From: Candidatus Desulfofervidus auxilii
GTDB taxonomy: Bacteria > Desulfobacterota > Desulfofervidia > Desulfofervidales > Desulfofervidaceae
Reading direction: 5' to 3'
Assembly: GCA_030262725.1 (NCBI GenBank)
Contig: JAJSZS010000002.1
Span: 62,001-126,000 of the forward strand
DNA: 64,000 nucleotides
The position numbers and the translations under genes were made by a program. Shown here one piece after another: positions 1 to 8,166 of this stretch (within the stretch, counting starts at the first letter, position 1; each line of letters opens with the position of its first letter). The notes below the pieces were generated by a model, which had not been told where the DNA came from, searched no databases, and saw only the letters and a list, made by a program, of their open reading frames with translations.

Positions 1-129
1 GCTAAGACAAAAGAGATTTGGTATCATGGCTTTGCTAGCTATTCAAAAAATACACAAGCAAATCCCGTTATTGATGAGGATTTTAAAAACTGTTATAAGA
101 AATGGAAAAATAGAAAAATATCAAAATAG
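1..129 (+). CDS. C-terminal end of an unidentified protein (partial)
   Basis: An open frame enters the window at base 1 and stops at a TAG at 127-129, giving the last 42 residues of a protein whose body lies upstream. The visible tail is polar and ends in a Lys/Arg-rich stretch. I recognise no domain in it. It lies 60 bases before the ATPase gene on the same strand, so it could belong to the same accessory operon. It could equally be a chance open frame, because there is no upstream context. Confidence 0.45.
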   Translation, partial: AKTKEIWYHGFASYSKNTQANPVIDEDFKNCYKKWKNRKISK

Positions 130-189
130 TCATGGTTTGTGCTTGTAGAAGTTTTCAAGATAATGGAAGAAGAGAAAAGGGAGGTTTTA

Positions 190-1569
190 ATGAAAATCAT
201 AGGAGAAAATTTTGGTCCACTTATTAATTTTGATATAAAGATTAAGCCTTTTACTCTTTTTATAGGTCCAAATGCTTCTGGAAAATCCTATATTGCTTAT
301 CTTATATGGTGTCTTTTTAAAGTCGAACCTGATTTTGATGAATTAGATAAAATTTTACAAAATCATGTTAAAGATATAAAAGATACTAATTTGATCAAAA
401 ATATAAAAGATTTTCTAAAAAATATTTTTTACAATCCTGATCTTTTTTATGTCGAGCTAGAAGATCTACTTAAGGATACTTTTTCAATAAATGAAGTTAG
501 CGAACTTATACGGGAGGGAGCGGAAAAAGCTAAATTTGCTGTTACTAATGATAACGGGTCTGCGAAAATAAGCTTTAGCTTAACTAAAGAAAAAGGACTT
601 CAATTACAAAAAATAGAAGGAATAGAGGATAAAATTAAAAGTTTAGAAATAAAAACAAAAAGAATTATTAAAAACAAATCAGGGATTAAAGTGATATTGT
701 TAATGAACGGAGAAGAACTATATAGCTTAGACCTTCAGAGCTCAAAAGATATCTATGAACTCTGTAGATTTATACCTATTGCTTTTCAAGAAATTTTTGA
801 TGGGTATTTCCCTTATTTTGAAGTTCCGCTTCTTCCTGATGGAAAAGCAGGGCTCATGCGAGCACACTCAGCGATAGTCTATGCTTTAATGGAAAGGAAA
901 TGGAAGCAAGTTATTCCGTTAAATGCTGCTGATGCAGAATTTATGAGAGCTTTTGAAATTTTAGAGCCAAGAATAAAAAATAAAGAAATAGCTAATTTAG
1001 CTTCTTTTATAGAAGAGAAGATAAATGCTCAATTTTTATTGTATCGTGAACCTCCAAGATATGTTGTGAAGATAAGGGGATTAGAGATGCCTATTGAACG
1101 AGCTCCTTCAGGACATAGAGAAATAGCTTCATTTATTCTTGCGCTTAAATATGGGTTAGAAAAAAATACAATGCTTATTATGGAAGAGCCAGAGGCACAC
1201 CTTCATCCAGATGCACATTCTATAATAACAAGGGCATTAGCTGGCCTTTCCAAATTTAGTGATGTGCTGATAACTACACACAGTGTATACATTCTTGATG
1301 AGATAAGTAATTTGATCAAACTTAATGAACTAAACTCCATAGAGAAAAAAGAATTAGGTTATGAAGAATGGGAGGGAATTAAACCAGATGATGTAGGTGT
1401 ATATTTCTTTAGCTTTGATGGAAAAGTGAAATCTTTAGAAATTACTGAGGAAGGAATAGAGGAAAGTGGGCTTGATCAAGTAGTTCTAGAAATGGCAAAT
1501 GCTCATGCAAGGGTGGAAAGTAAATTTGAAAGTAAAAGAGTTTCTAAACAATATTCCACAAAATTGTAA
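190..1569 (+). CDS. SMC/OLD-like AAA family ATPase
   Basis: This 459-residue protein is an ABC/SMC-type ATPase of the kind found in OLD-like and other defence ATPases. The Walker A motif GPNASGKS is at residues 26-33. An ABC-like signature (PSGHRE) lies near residue 315, followed by a Walker B (MLIMEEPEAHLHPD) and an ITTHS switch histidine. The long middle part replaces the coiled coil. I start at the ATG at 190 because GGGAGG sits six bases upstream and the family begins at this point; a GTG at 139 is possible. It has no Toprim domain of its own. The next gene overlaps its 3' end and encodes a small nuclease-like protein, so the two probably form one ATPase-nuclease effector. A role in phage or plasmid defence is inference. 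Confidence 0.85.
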   Translation: MKIIGENFGPLINFDIKIKPFTLFIGPNASGKSYIAYLIWCLFKVEPDFDELDKILQNHVKDIKDTNLIKNIKDFLKNIFYNPDLFYVELEDLLKDTFSINEVSELIREGAEKAKFAVTNDNGSAKISFSLTKEKGLQLQKIEGIEDKIKSLEIKTKRIIKNKSGIKVILLMNGEELYSLDLQSSKDIYELCRFIPIAFQEIFDGYFPYFEVPLLPDGKAGLMRAHSAIVYALMERKWKQVIPLNAADAEFMRAFEILEPRIKNKEIANLASFIEEKINAQFLLYREPPRYVVKIRGLEMPIERAPSGHREIASFILALKYGLEKNTMLIMEEPEAHLHPDAHSIITRALAGLSKFSDVLITTHSVYILDEISNLIKLNELNSIEKKELGYEEWEGIKPDDVGVYFFSFDGKVKSLEITEEGIEESGLDQVVLEMANAHARVESKFESKRVSKQYSTKL

Positions 1570-1912
1570 ACACAAGAAAAGTTTAAAGAAGGACAATTGT
1601 CTAATATTGTGCTCTAAAGCAGATTTTATTATTGAACATGATAATTGTATTTCCTCAAGTGGTTGTGATGCAATTGCTATTGATTTTAATAATAAAAAGC
1701 TATACCTGATTGAAGTAAAGAAAGGAAGGTTTGATAGCAAAGATGCAAAGAGGGCAATAAAGCAACTTAATGAATGCATTGATTATTATGGTAAAAAATT
1801 AAAAGATTTTGAATTCAAACCCGTTATCCTTCGTGGTAACAAAAAGAGAATGGAAGGAAGTGCAAGGGAATTTTTAATTAGAAGAAAACATGAATTGAGA
1901 AAAAGAGGTTAA
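1499..1912 (+). CDS. small PD-(D/E)xK nuclease-like protein paired with the ATPase
   Basis: This 137-residue protein overlaps the end of the ATPase gene by 71 bases in another frame. It carries a candidate PD-(D/E)xK core: Asp57 in GCDAIAID, then a hairpin, then Glu72-Val-Lys74 in LIEVKKG. A helix follows with Gln89 and Tyr96-97, similar to the QxxxY element of RecB/Cas4-type nucleases. The N-terminus is Cys-rich (C23, C34, C38). The start is uncertain: ATG 1499 and ATG 1505 lie deep in the ATPase gene, while TTG 1526 follows a GGTGG sequence. Overlap and shared strand suggest translational coupling with the ATPase. I do not recognise a named family; the nuclease reading rests on the motif spacing alone. 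Confidence 0.65.
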   Translation: MLMQGWKVNLKVKEFLNNIPQNCKHKKSLKKDNCLILCSKADFIIEHDNCISSSGCDAIAIDFNNKKLYLIEVKKGRFDSKDAKRAIKQLNECIDYYGKKLKDFEFKPVILRGNKKRMEGSAREFLIRRKHELRKRG

Positions 1913-2114
1913 GACCTCTAATATTAAATTGTAGTGTAGATATTTCACTAAAGGCATAATGAATAAAAATTTTAATCCAAGAAAAAAGTAAAAGAAATCC
2001 TTAAAGAATTCAAGGAAAAGGTAAAATATATTCAGATTTAAATCTTAAAAGCGACATTGTTACTTGTTTTGATTATCTTTATGGAGTCTTTAAAACTTGG
2101 GAGCACTGTTTTTG
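1913..2114. other. gene-poor stretch with a possible coding remnant
   Basis: No intact gene is visible between the nuclease gene and the vapB gene (1913-2642). In this first part, the plus strand around 1988-2035 reads VKEILKEFKEKVKYI before a stop. That resembles the first helix of an MNT-type nucleotidyltransferase antitoxin, but the match is short and amphipathic helices are common. The rest of the stretch holds the separately listed toxin and antitoxin remnants. Confidence 0.3.
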
Positions 2115-2201
2115 ATGATTTATTTATTAAGGAAACGAGCAGAAGCGAAAAGATCGAATTATGCGGTAGTTGCTCCTGAAGCTTTAGCAATATTGCGATG
2201 A
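2115..2201 (+). pseudogene. possible antitoxin tail upstream of relE remnant
   Basis: A 28-residue open frame on the plus strand ends in a TGA that overlaps the ATG of the RelE-like remnant (ATGA, 2198-2201). That overlap is the usual arrangement of an antitoxin stop and toxin start. The remaining sequence is Ala- and Arg-rich and too short to assign to an antitoxin family. I read it as the end of a decayed antitoxin gene, with low certainty. Confidence 0.3.
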
Positions 2202-2309
2202 AATATAGATTTACTCGTCGCTTTGAAAAAGCTTATGCTCAATTGCCAAGATGTTAAAGGTTTGTTTGATAAGAAATTAAACCAGTTTCTTTTGCAGAGG
2301 AAAAAATAG
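2198..2309 (+). pseudogene. frameshifted RelE/ParE-type toxin remnant
   Basis: From the ATG at 2198 the frame reads MKYRFTRRFEKAYAQLP, a classic RelE-family beginning. It then stops near 2255. Shifting by one base at about 2250 restores the family pattern (DVKGLFDKKLNQFLLQRKK) up to a TAG at 2307-2309. The C-terminal half of a normal toxin of roughly 85-95 residues is missing. The gene is therefore both frameshifted and truncated and cannot make an active toxin. Confidence 0.6.
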
Positions 2310-2579
2310 GTGATATTTGACCTTGCTTTATGTCTTCTGATGCTTCTTTTTCTGCTTCCTGTCATTCTTTTGTCCAAAAATAAGCTTGCTCAGGATCTAT
2401 GATTTTTATCTCAATTACATCATCTTGACACGTAATTTTTACATATTTCCCAGGTATAAGATTATACTTTTTTCTTATTTCAGCAGGAATTATAATCTCC
2501 CCTTTTTGCCTCCCAAGCTCAACAACTTCCTAAATCCCTTATCAATAAACTTCTTGCCAAAGCCATTTGGAAATTCCAT
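2310..2579 (-). pseudogene. AbrB/MazE-type antitoxin remnant with frameshift and nonsense codon
   Basis: The minus strand from the ATG at 2579 reads MEFPNGFGKKFIDKGFR. After one base is lost near 2529-2531 it continues as VVELGRQKGEIIIPAEIRKK and YNLIPGKYVKIT, which is a SpoVT-AbrB swapped-hairpin DNA-binding domain. A TGA at 2364-2362 then interrupts the frame where a Trp (TGG) would fit, and EAEKEASEDIKQG continues beyond it. One frameshift and one nonsense codon make this a decayed antitoxin. It meets the RelE remnant tail to tail. The opposite-strand open frame at 2386-2595 is its shadow. Confidence 0.65.
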
Positions 2580-2585
2580 AAGTTT
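2545..2585. repeat. imperfect direct repeat, copy 1
   Basis: A 41-base segment matches 3307-3347 at 36 of 41 positions. It covers the start region of the decayed AbrB-type antitoxin on the minus strand. The second copy lies just beyond vapC, so the two copies flank the vapBC pair. Confidence 0.6.
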
Positions 2586-2642
2586 CTTAATTTGACTTAA
2601 TTTCAGCTTTCTTTTATTATTAGGAACAGGTTTTAACAAAAC

Positions 2643-2858
2643 ATGAACATAAAGAGATTAAGTATGAAAGAAATAAGAGTAGATAAACACCTTAAACTTA
2701 GGGCAGATTTAATTAAAAAGGCTAAGGAAATTCTTAAGACTAAAACTGAGAGTGAAACAGTGGAAAAGGCGCTTAGTTTTATAGTGGCAGAGGCAGAAAT
2801 ACGGCAGGTTATTCGGAAAATGAAAGATATTGGAGGGGTTGAAGAAGTTTATGATTAA
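2643..2858 (+). CDS. vapB: VapB-type antitoxin
   Basis: This protein of 71 residues has the layout of short VapB antitoxins: a basic N-terminal strand and helix (IRVDKHLKLRADLIKKAKE) for DNA binding, then a helix with TESETVEKALSFIVAEAE, then a short acidic tail that would bind the toxin. It overlaps the PIN-domain gene by 8 bases, so the two are translationally coupled. An ATG at 2664 is an equally good start and would remove seven residues. The antitoxin should neutralise the adjacent VapC and repress its own operon. Confidence 0.75.
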   Translation: MNIKRLSMKEIRVDKHLKLRADLIKKAKEILKTKTESETVEKALSFIVAEAEIRQVIRKMKDIGGVEEVYD

Positions 2859-3276
2859 AGTGATTTATGATACTGATGTGTATATTAATTGGATGCAGGG
2901 AAAGGTTCCGGATACCCTAATGTTTAGAGAAGGTGAATTTATTTTTATCAGTAGTATAGTCATTATGGAACTTCGGGTAGGCGCTTTTACTAATAGGGCT
3001 ATTTCAGCAATAGAAAGGCTTTTTGAAACAGCTATTAAAACAAGTAGACTCATAATACCAACAACTCAAGATTACCTTAAAGCTGGAGAAATTCTGAATC
3101 TTTTAAGAATAAAAAAAGGTTATGATATTAAAGGAGCCTCTCATATTACCAATGATGTATTAATTGCCATCACAACTAGACGTATTGGAGGCATCTTACG
3201 TACTTTTAATAAAGCTGATTATGAAGCTATAAGTACATTTTTAGATTTTAAGTGGGAAGTTATGCCTTCTATGTAA
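2851..3276 (+). CDS. vapC: PIN-domain ribonuclease toxin VapC
   Basis: The product is a 141-residue PIN-domain RNase, the normal VapC length. Acidic metal ligands are visible in order: Asp7 (IYDTD), Glu40 (IVIMEL), Asp102 (NDVLIA) and Asp123 in TFNKADY. VapC toxins cleave RNA, usually tRNA or rRNA, in a magnesium-dependent way until bound by VapB. I start at ATG 2851, which overlaps the vapB stop and follows GAAGAAG; a start at 2830 would add seven residues with no family support. The pair appears intact, unlike the toxin-antitoxin remnants upstream. Confidence 0.85.
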   Translation: MIKVIYDTDVYINWMQGKVPDTLMFREGEFIFISSIVIMELRVGAFTNRAISAIERLFETAIKTSRLIIPTTQDYLKAGEILNLLRIKKGYDIKGASHITNDVLIAITTRRIGGILRTFNKADYEAISTFLDFKWEVMPSM

Positions 3277-3306
3277 GTATTGACCAGTGCTAAATAAAAT
3301 ACTTAT

Positions 3307-3347
3307 ATAAACTTCTTACTAAGGCCATTTGGAAATTCCGTGAGTTT
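3307..3347. repeat. imperfect direct repeat, copy 2
   Basis: This copy of the 41-base repeat (36 of 41 positions identical to 2545-2585) encodes TEFPNGLSKKFI on the minus strand before a stop. That matches the start of the decayed AbrB-type antitoxin. It shows that a second antitoxin gene, or a duplication, once existed here. Confidence 0.55.
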
Positions 3348-3415
3348 TTGAAATTTGGAACAGGATTAAGCACTATAAGGAATATGCCAAAGCGGCTTTT
3401 AGAAAGATAAACGGA

Positions 3416-5614
3416 TTATTCAGGTTTCAAAATTAAGCCAGCCAGAGGTGGAAGGGTAAGGGATACAGAATAGGGAAAACCATGGGCATGTATGGATTCA
3501 GCTTTAATCTTTCCTAAGTTTCCAAGATTGCTACCACCATAGTATTCTGAATCACTATTAAAGATTTCTAAATAAGTTTTTAATTCTGGTACACCTATGC
3601 GATAATTAAAACGAGGTACAGGTGTAAGATTTAATACACAAATGAGATATTCTTTACCTGCTCTTCTTATATAAGAAAAAACAGAATGATTGTTATCATG
3701 ACAGTCTATCCATTGAAAACCACTTGGAGTATGATCTTCATACCAAAGAGGTGGATTTTCTAAATAAATTTTTCCTAAGTCTTCAAAAAATTTAGAAAAT
3801 TTTTTTCTATCAGGATCTTCTAAAAGATGCCAATCAATAGAGCTAAGATAATCCCATTCTTTTTCTTGTGCTATTTCATTTCCCATAAATACTAGTTTTT
3901 TCCCAGGATGTGTATACATATAAGTGAAAAGTGCCCTTAAATTAGCTAATTTTTGCCATTTATCACCTGGCATCTTTTGATAAAGACTACCTTTACCATG
4001 AACTACTTCATCGTGAGAAAGGGGCAAGATAAAATTTTCTGTATAAGCATAAAGCATAGAGAAAGTCATTTGATTATGATGCCATTTTCGATAAATGGGG
4101 TCTTTACTAAAATAAAAAAGTGTATCATGCATCCATCCCATATTCCATTTAAAGCCAAAACCAAGACCACCTAAATATACAGGTCTAGAAACACCAGGCC
4201 AAGCTGTAGATTCTTCTGCAATAGTAAAACAACCAGGACATTGTTGGTAAACCTCTTTATTTAATTCCTGTAAAAAGGCAATTGCTTCAAGATTTTCATT
4301 CCCTCCATATTTATTTGGGATCCATTCCCCAGGTTTACGACTATAATCTAAATATAGCATAGAGGCTACTGCATCTACCCTTAAACCATCAATGTGATAT
4401 TCTTTTAACCAAAAAAGTGCATTGGCAATAAGGAAATTTTTTACCTCAGTGCGAGCAAAATTAAATATTAATGTATGCCAATCTGGATGTTCTCCTAAAC
4501 GTGGATCAGCATATTCATAAAGAGCAGTACCATCAAAAAAACGCAAACTATAATCATCTTTTGGAAAATGACTTGGTACCCAATCTAAAATCACACCAAT
4601 CTTATGTTGATGACAATAATCTACAAAATAACGAAAATCATCTGGATTTCCATAACGGCTCGTTGGGGCATAATATCCACTTACTTGATAACCCCAAGAG
4701 GCATCATGGGGATGTTCCATAATTGGTAAAAGCTCAATGTGAGTAAATCCATATTTCTTTATATGACTAATAAGTTTTGGGGCAATCTCTCTATAATTTA
4801 AAAATCTATTTTTCTCCCCCCTTTGCCAAGAACCAAGATGCACTTCATAGATATTTAAAGGAGAATGATAAATATTTTTTTTAATCCTTTCTTTCATCCA
4901 ATCTTTATCATTCCATTGATATTTATTTAAGTCCCAAACAATACTTGCATTTTTTGGTCTTAACTCCATATAAAAGGCAAATGGATCAGTTTTTATTCTT
5001 AAATCACCTGATTTTGTTTTTATTTCATATTTATATAAAATGCCTTCTTCTAAATCTGGAATAAATATCTCCCATACACCACTATCTCCTAAGACCCTCA
5101 TAGGATAAATTCTTCCATCCCAATGATTAAAATCACCAATCACACTTACCCTTAACGCATTTGGTGCCCAAACAGCAAAAGAAATACCTTTTACACCATC
5201 ATGTATCATAGGATGAGCACCAAGCTTTTTATAAATTTCAAAATGGCGTCCTTCTCGAATTAAATATAAATCCAATTCTCCTAAAGTAGGTAAAAATCGA
5301 TATGGGTCCCTCCTTTCCCAAATATTTCCATTTGAAAAGTAAAAACGTTGAATGTAATCAAAAGGCCATTTTTTATTTTTTATAAGAACAGCAAATAATC
5401 CATTTGGATGTATTTTTTCCATAGGTATTTCTTTTCCATCTAAAAGAAGTTTTGCCTGTATAGCATCAGGATGATAGGCACGAATAATAACCCCATTTCT
5501 ATTTGGATGTCCTCCTAAAATATAATGAGGATCTTGATGTTCTCCTTTTATTAATTTTTCTATATCTTCTTGAGAAATACCAAAAAGAAAGTCATCTTTT
5601 ATAAATAACTCCAT
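3416..5614 (-). CDS. glgB: 1,4-alpha-glucan branching enzyme (GH13)
   Basis: GlgB makes alpha-1,6 branches in glycogen by cutting and transferring alpha-1,4 chains. The 732 residues fit the two-carbohydrate-module type: an N-terminal CBM48-like part (about 20-110), a second CBM48 (about 140-230), the GH13 barrel (about 255-620) and a C-terminal beta domain. The catalytic triad is visible as Asp414 (GLRVDAV), Glu467 (IAEES) and Asp535 ([12 protein letters not shown]). The start ATG lies inside the end of parB (16-base overlap), so translation is coupled to a chromosome segregation gene. No other glycogen gene is in the window. Confidence 0.95.
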   Translation of the reverse strand: MELFIKDDFLFGISQEDIEKLIKGEHQDPHYILGGHPNRNGVIIRAYHPDAIQAKLLLDGKEIPMEKIHPNGLFAVLIKNKKWPFDYIQRFYFSNGNIWERRDPYRFLPTLGELDLYLIREGRHFEIYKKLGAHPMIHDGVKGISFAVWAPNALRVSVIGDFNHWDGRIYPMRVLGDSGVWEIFIPDLEEGILYKYEIKTKSGDLRIKTDPFAFYMELRPKNASIVWDLNKYQWNDKDWMKERIKKNIYHSPLNIYEVHLGSWQRGEKNRFLNYREIAPKLISHIKKYGFTHIELLPIMEHPHDASWGYQVSGYYAPTSRYGNPDDFRYFVDYCHQHKIGVILDWVPSHFPKDDYSLRFFDGTALYEYADPRLGEHPDWHTLIFNFARTEVKNFLIANALFWLKEYHIDGLRVDAVASMLYLDYSRKPGEWIPNKYGGNENLEAIAFLQELNKEVYQQCPGCFTIAEESTAWPGVSRPVYLGGLGFGFKWNMGWMHDTLFYFSKDPIYRKWHHNQMTFSMLYAYTENFILPLSHDEVVHGKGSLYQKMPGDKWQKLANLRALFTYMYTHPGKKLVFMGNEIAQEKEWDYLSSIDWHLLEDPDRKKFSKFFEDLGKIYLENPPLWYEDHTPSGFQWIDCHDNNHSVFSYIRRAGKEYLICVLNLTPVPRFNYRIGVPELKTYLEIFNSDSEYYGGSNLGNLGKIKAESIHAHGFPYSVSLTLPPLAGLILKPE

Positions 5615-6438
5615 TTTTCTCCAACAATGGTTTCAAGAAGTTGGAATAGTCCTTCTTCAGAGTAAAAAACAATTTCAATAACCCCTCCTTTTTTTCTTGG
5701 GGTGATCTTTACCTTTGTTCCTAAAAATTCTGTAAGTTTTTCAGCAACTTCTGAATAAATAGGATGCAATTTTTTCTTTTTTGATGTTTTTAATGTTTTT
5801 GCCCTTTTTTCTATTGCTCTAACTGAAAGGTTTTTATTTATGATTTCCTCTCGTAAAGCTAATTGTTGTTCTAAAGGTAAGCCAAGAAGGGCACGTGCAT
5901 GACCCATAGTAAGACGTCCTTCAACTAAGTCCTTTTTAATAATATCTGGTAATTGTCTAAGACGTAAAAAATTGGCAATAGTTGTTCTGTCCTTTCCTAC
6001 TCTCTTTGCTATTTCTTCTTGTGTAAGATGAAATTCTTTCATTAAACGATAATATGCTTCTGCTTCTTCTATTGGAGTAAGATCCTCTCGTTGTATATTT
6101 TCTATTAAAGAGAGCTCTAATAGCTCTGCTTCTGAAATATTTTCACGCACAATAACAGGCACTTCTTTTAAACCTACAGCCAAAGCTGCTTTAAGCCGTC
6201 GCTCTCCTGCAATTAGCTCATAACCATCATCTTTAGGTGTAACAAGAAGGGGTTGTAAAATACCTTTTTCTTTTATAGAGACCATAAGTTCTTGAAAAGC
6301 TGAATCATTTGTATCAATATTCTCCCTGGGTTGGAAACGATTGGGATAAATTTTTTCTATAGGGCAAAGAAAATAATCTGGTGTTTCTGTATCACCAAAT
6401 AAGGCATTAAGTCCTCTGCCCAATCTTTTCTTAACCAT
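5599..6438 (-). CDS. parB: chromosome partitioning protein ParB
   Basis: ParB is the CTP-dependent clamp that loads at parS sites and spreads along DNA to build the segregation complex moved by ParA. The 279 residues show the ParB N-terminal CTPase domain with GERRLKAA at 78-85 and ENIQRED at 113-119. A helix-turn-helix follows ([20 protein letters not shown], 138-157), then a C-terminal dimer domain. The N-terminal [13 protein letters not shown] is the segment that contacts ParA in this family. It overlaps parA by 8 bases. A near-consensus parS site lies just upstream of parA at 7243-7258. Confidence 0.95.
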   Translation of the reverse strand: MVKKRLGRGLNALFGDTETPDYFLCPIEKIYPNRFQPRENIDTNDSAFQELMVSIKEKGILQPLLVTPKDDGYELIAGERRLKAALAVGLKEVPVIVRENISEAELLELSLIENIQREDLTPIEEAEAYYRLMKEFHLTQEEIAKRVGKDRTTIANFLRLRQLPDIIKKDLVEGRLTMGHARALLGLPLEQQLALREEIINKNLSVRAIEKRAKTLKTSKKKKLHPIYSEVAEKLTEFLGTKVKITPRKKGGVIEIVFYSEEGLFQLLETIVGEKWSYL

Positions 6439-7201
6439 GTTTTGCTCCTTGACGTTTTAAAAATTCCTCTGCTAATTGTCTATATTGCTTAGCACCATTA
6501 CATTTAGCATCATAAAGAAAAATGGGTAAACCATGACTTGGCGCTTCACTTAAACGGACATTACGAGTAATGATAGTATCAAATGTATAATTTTTAAAGT
6601 GTTTTTTTACCTCTTTTTCTATTTGATAAGAAAGAAGATTCCGACGATCAAACATTGTTAAAAGGAATCCTTCTATTTTTAAAGATGGATTAAAACGCTG
6701 TTTGACCATTTTAATAGTTCTAAGTAAACGGGTTAAACCTTCTAAGGCATAATATTCACACTGAACAGGTATCAATACAGTATCAGCTGCTGTAAGAGCA
6801 TTAAGAGTGAGAATACCAAGAGAAGGTGGACAGTCTAAAAAAATAAAATCATAATCAGACTTCAATAGAGAAATATATCTATTTAAATAACTTTCACGTT
6901 TACTCACATTTGCAAGCTCTATTTCAATACCAGCTAAATCAGGATGTGCAGTAATACAATGCAATTGTTTAAAACAAGTAGTTTTTATAGCATTTTTAAT
7001 AGAAATTTTTCCAATAAGAATTTCATAAAGATTTAAACCATTTTCAGTAAGTCCAAGACCACTAGTAGCATTTCCTTGTGGATCACAATCAACTATAAGC
7101 ACTTGTTTTTGGTATAAAGTTAAACCTGCTGCTAAATTTATTGCTGTTGTAGTCTTACCTACCCCACCTTTTTGATTAGCAATAGCAACAACCTTGCCCA
7201 T
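6431..7201 (-). CDS. parA: chromosome partitioning ATPase ParA (Soj)
   Basis: ParA is a deviant Walker ATPase that binds nucleoid DNA as an ATP dimer and is released by ParB, moving origins apart. The 256 residues begin with the diagnostic deviant Walker A motif KGGVGKTT (11-18). The switch Asp lies in LIVDCDPQGNATSG and the Walker B in DFIFLDCPPSLG. No Shine-Dalgarno sequence precedes the ATG at 7201; a -10-like element ends seven bases before it, so the mRNA may be leaderless. The first gene of the parA-parB-glgB operon. Confidence 0.95.
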   Translation of the reverse strand: MGKVVAIANQKGGVGKTTTAINLAAGLTLYQKQVLIVDCDPQGNATSGLGLTENGLNLYEILIGKISIKNAIKTTCFKQLHCITAHPDLAGIEIELANVSKRESYLNRYISLLKSDYDFIFLDCPPSLGILTLNALTAADTVLIPVQCEYYALEGLTRLLRTIKMVKQRFNPSLKIEGFLLTMFDRRNLLSYQIEKEVKKHFKNYTFDTIITRNVRLSEAPSHGLPIFLYDAKCNGAKQYRQLAEEFLKRQGAKHG

Positions 7202-7208
7202 TATTCGT

Positions 7209-7237
7209 CAAATACCATATTCTCTTTTATTAGGCAA
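7209..7237 (-). promoter_or_regulatory. candidate parA promoter
   Basis: On the minus strand TTGCCT (7237-7232) is followed after 17 bases by TATTTG (7214-7209). The parA ATG begins seven bases after the -10 element, so the transcript would have little or no leader. The elements are only moderate matches to the consensus, but the position and the missing ribosome binding site support the call. The parS site borders the -35 element. Confidence 0.45.
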
Positions 7238-7242
7238 GAAAA

Positions 7243-7258
7243 TGTTTCATGTGAAACA
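7243..7258. promoter_or_regulatory. parS centromere site
   Basis: The 16-mer TGTTTCATGTGAAACA differs from the widely conserved parS consensus TGTTTCACGTGAAACA at one central base, and flanking AA/TT extends the palindrome. It lies immediately upstream of the parA promoter, so ParB bound here could both nucleate the partition complex and repress parAB. A parS next to parAB usually marks proximity to the replication origin. Confidence 0.88.
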
Positions 7259-7290
7259 TTTTAAGAATTATACCTATATTTTTTGATTTT

Positions 7291-8166
7291 TTAATTGGTA
7301 AGGTAAATAAAATCTCCTATTTTAGACTCAATCTTACCAGATGATGTGGGAATGACAGTAAGGTATGAGGTAGGTAATCGACGGTATGCTCTTTCTGGAA
7401 TACCAAATTTATATATAATATGTCCTTTACCTGTTAAAACCAATAAATGTTTATTAGGATGCTTTTTAAGATATTCTGCGATTGTCTCAGCCATAGTTTC
7501 ATCCCAAACACATTGAGCTTCATAAAAATAATTAAATTTTTTTTCCTTTATTTCTTCAAATGCTTTATGTCTTTCAAATTCTCTCTTAACAAATTCTTGA
7601 TGTTCTTGATTTGTTAAATCAATTTCCTTAGCAATATATTCTTTTTCACCTGGTAAAAGTGAATTAAGTCCATAATTAGCCACTTTTTTGACTAATCCAG
7701 GCGGAGCATTTAATGCAATAAGTGGGATTTTTTCTTCTCTAGCAAACCAAAAAATATCTCGATAATATGAAAAATCGTGTCCCCACAATTTTTCCCATTC
7801 AAGCTGATTTAGCAATTCTTCTTCAGTTATTTCCCCTGCTATCCAACGATCCAATACCTTTTGACGACTACGCATTACCATCTCTAATCCAATTGCTAAT
7901 TCTATACCCCTTTCTAAAAGTGCTTTAGCAACTTTTAATTGAAAAAGATGGTCTGTTTTTCTACCATGACGTTCACCCAAATAAACTATTTGCACATTTG
8001 TTAAATATGTAATAAAATCTTCCCACAAAATAGAATTCATAGTTTTTGTTTCAACAATTGTTTGCGGAGCAAAACATATTTTTCCTTCTTTTAAAGAATA
8101 AAGACATACTTGAGTAGCGCATCCAAAACAAAGGATAAATAAAAGAAAAAATTTTTTAATTTCCAC
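7291..8166 (-). CDS. ChaN-family (DUF399) lipoprotein-like protein
   Basis: This 291-residue protein belongs to the ChaN/DUF399 family of haem-binding, Tiki-like fold proteins; their in vivo role is poorly known. The family start is clear in IVYLGERHGRKTDH, followed by a conserved GLEMV block. Other family marks are RDIFWFAREEKIPLIALNAP and the C-terminal LVLTGKGHIIYKFGIPER. A hydrophobic N-terminal segment ends at Cys16 (FILCFGC), a weak lipobox, so export and lipidation are likely. It overlaps the end of the pmbA gene by 11 bases and closes the suf-to-chaN gene run. Confidence 0.8.
   Translation of the reverse strand: MEIKKFFLLFILCFGCATQVCLYSLKEGKICFAPQTIVETKTMNSILWEDFITYLTNVQIVYLGERHGRKTDHLFQLKVAKALLERGIELAIGLEMVMRSRQKVLDRWIAGEITEEELLNQLEWEKLWGHDFSYYRDIFWFAREEKIPLIALNAPPGLVKKVANYGLNSLLPGEKEYIAKEIDLTNQEHQEFVKREFERHKAFEEIKEKKFNYFYEAQCVWDETMAETIAEYLKKHPNKHLLVLTGKGHIIYKFGIPERAYRRLPTSYLTVIPTSSGKIESKIGDFIYLTN

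Noticed and set aside
1486-1779. Minus-strand 97-residue frame opposite the ATPase-nuclease junction
   Set aside because: It is antisense to two overlapping plus-strand genes and reads as a hydrophobic shadow.
2362-2364. TGA in the AbrB-type remnant as a second selenocysteine codon
   Set aside because: A Trp (TGG) fits this position and a frameshift is present in the same gene. No Cys is expected there, so it is a decayed gene.
2386-2595. Plus-strand open frame of 69 residues
   Set aside because: It is the complement of the decayed AbrB-type antitoxin and has no domain or ribosome binding site.
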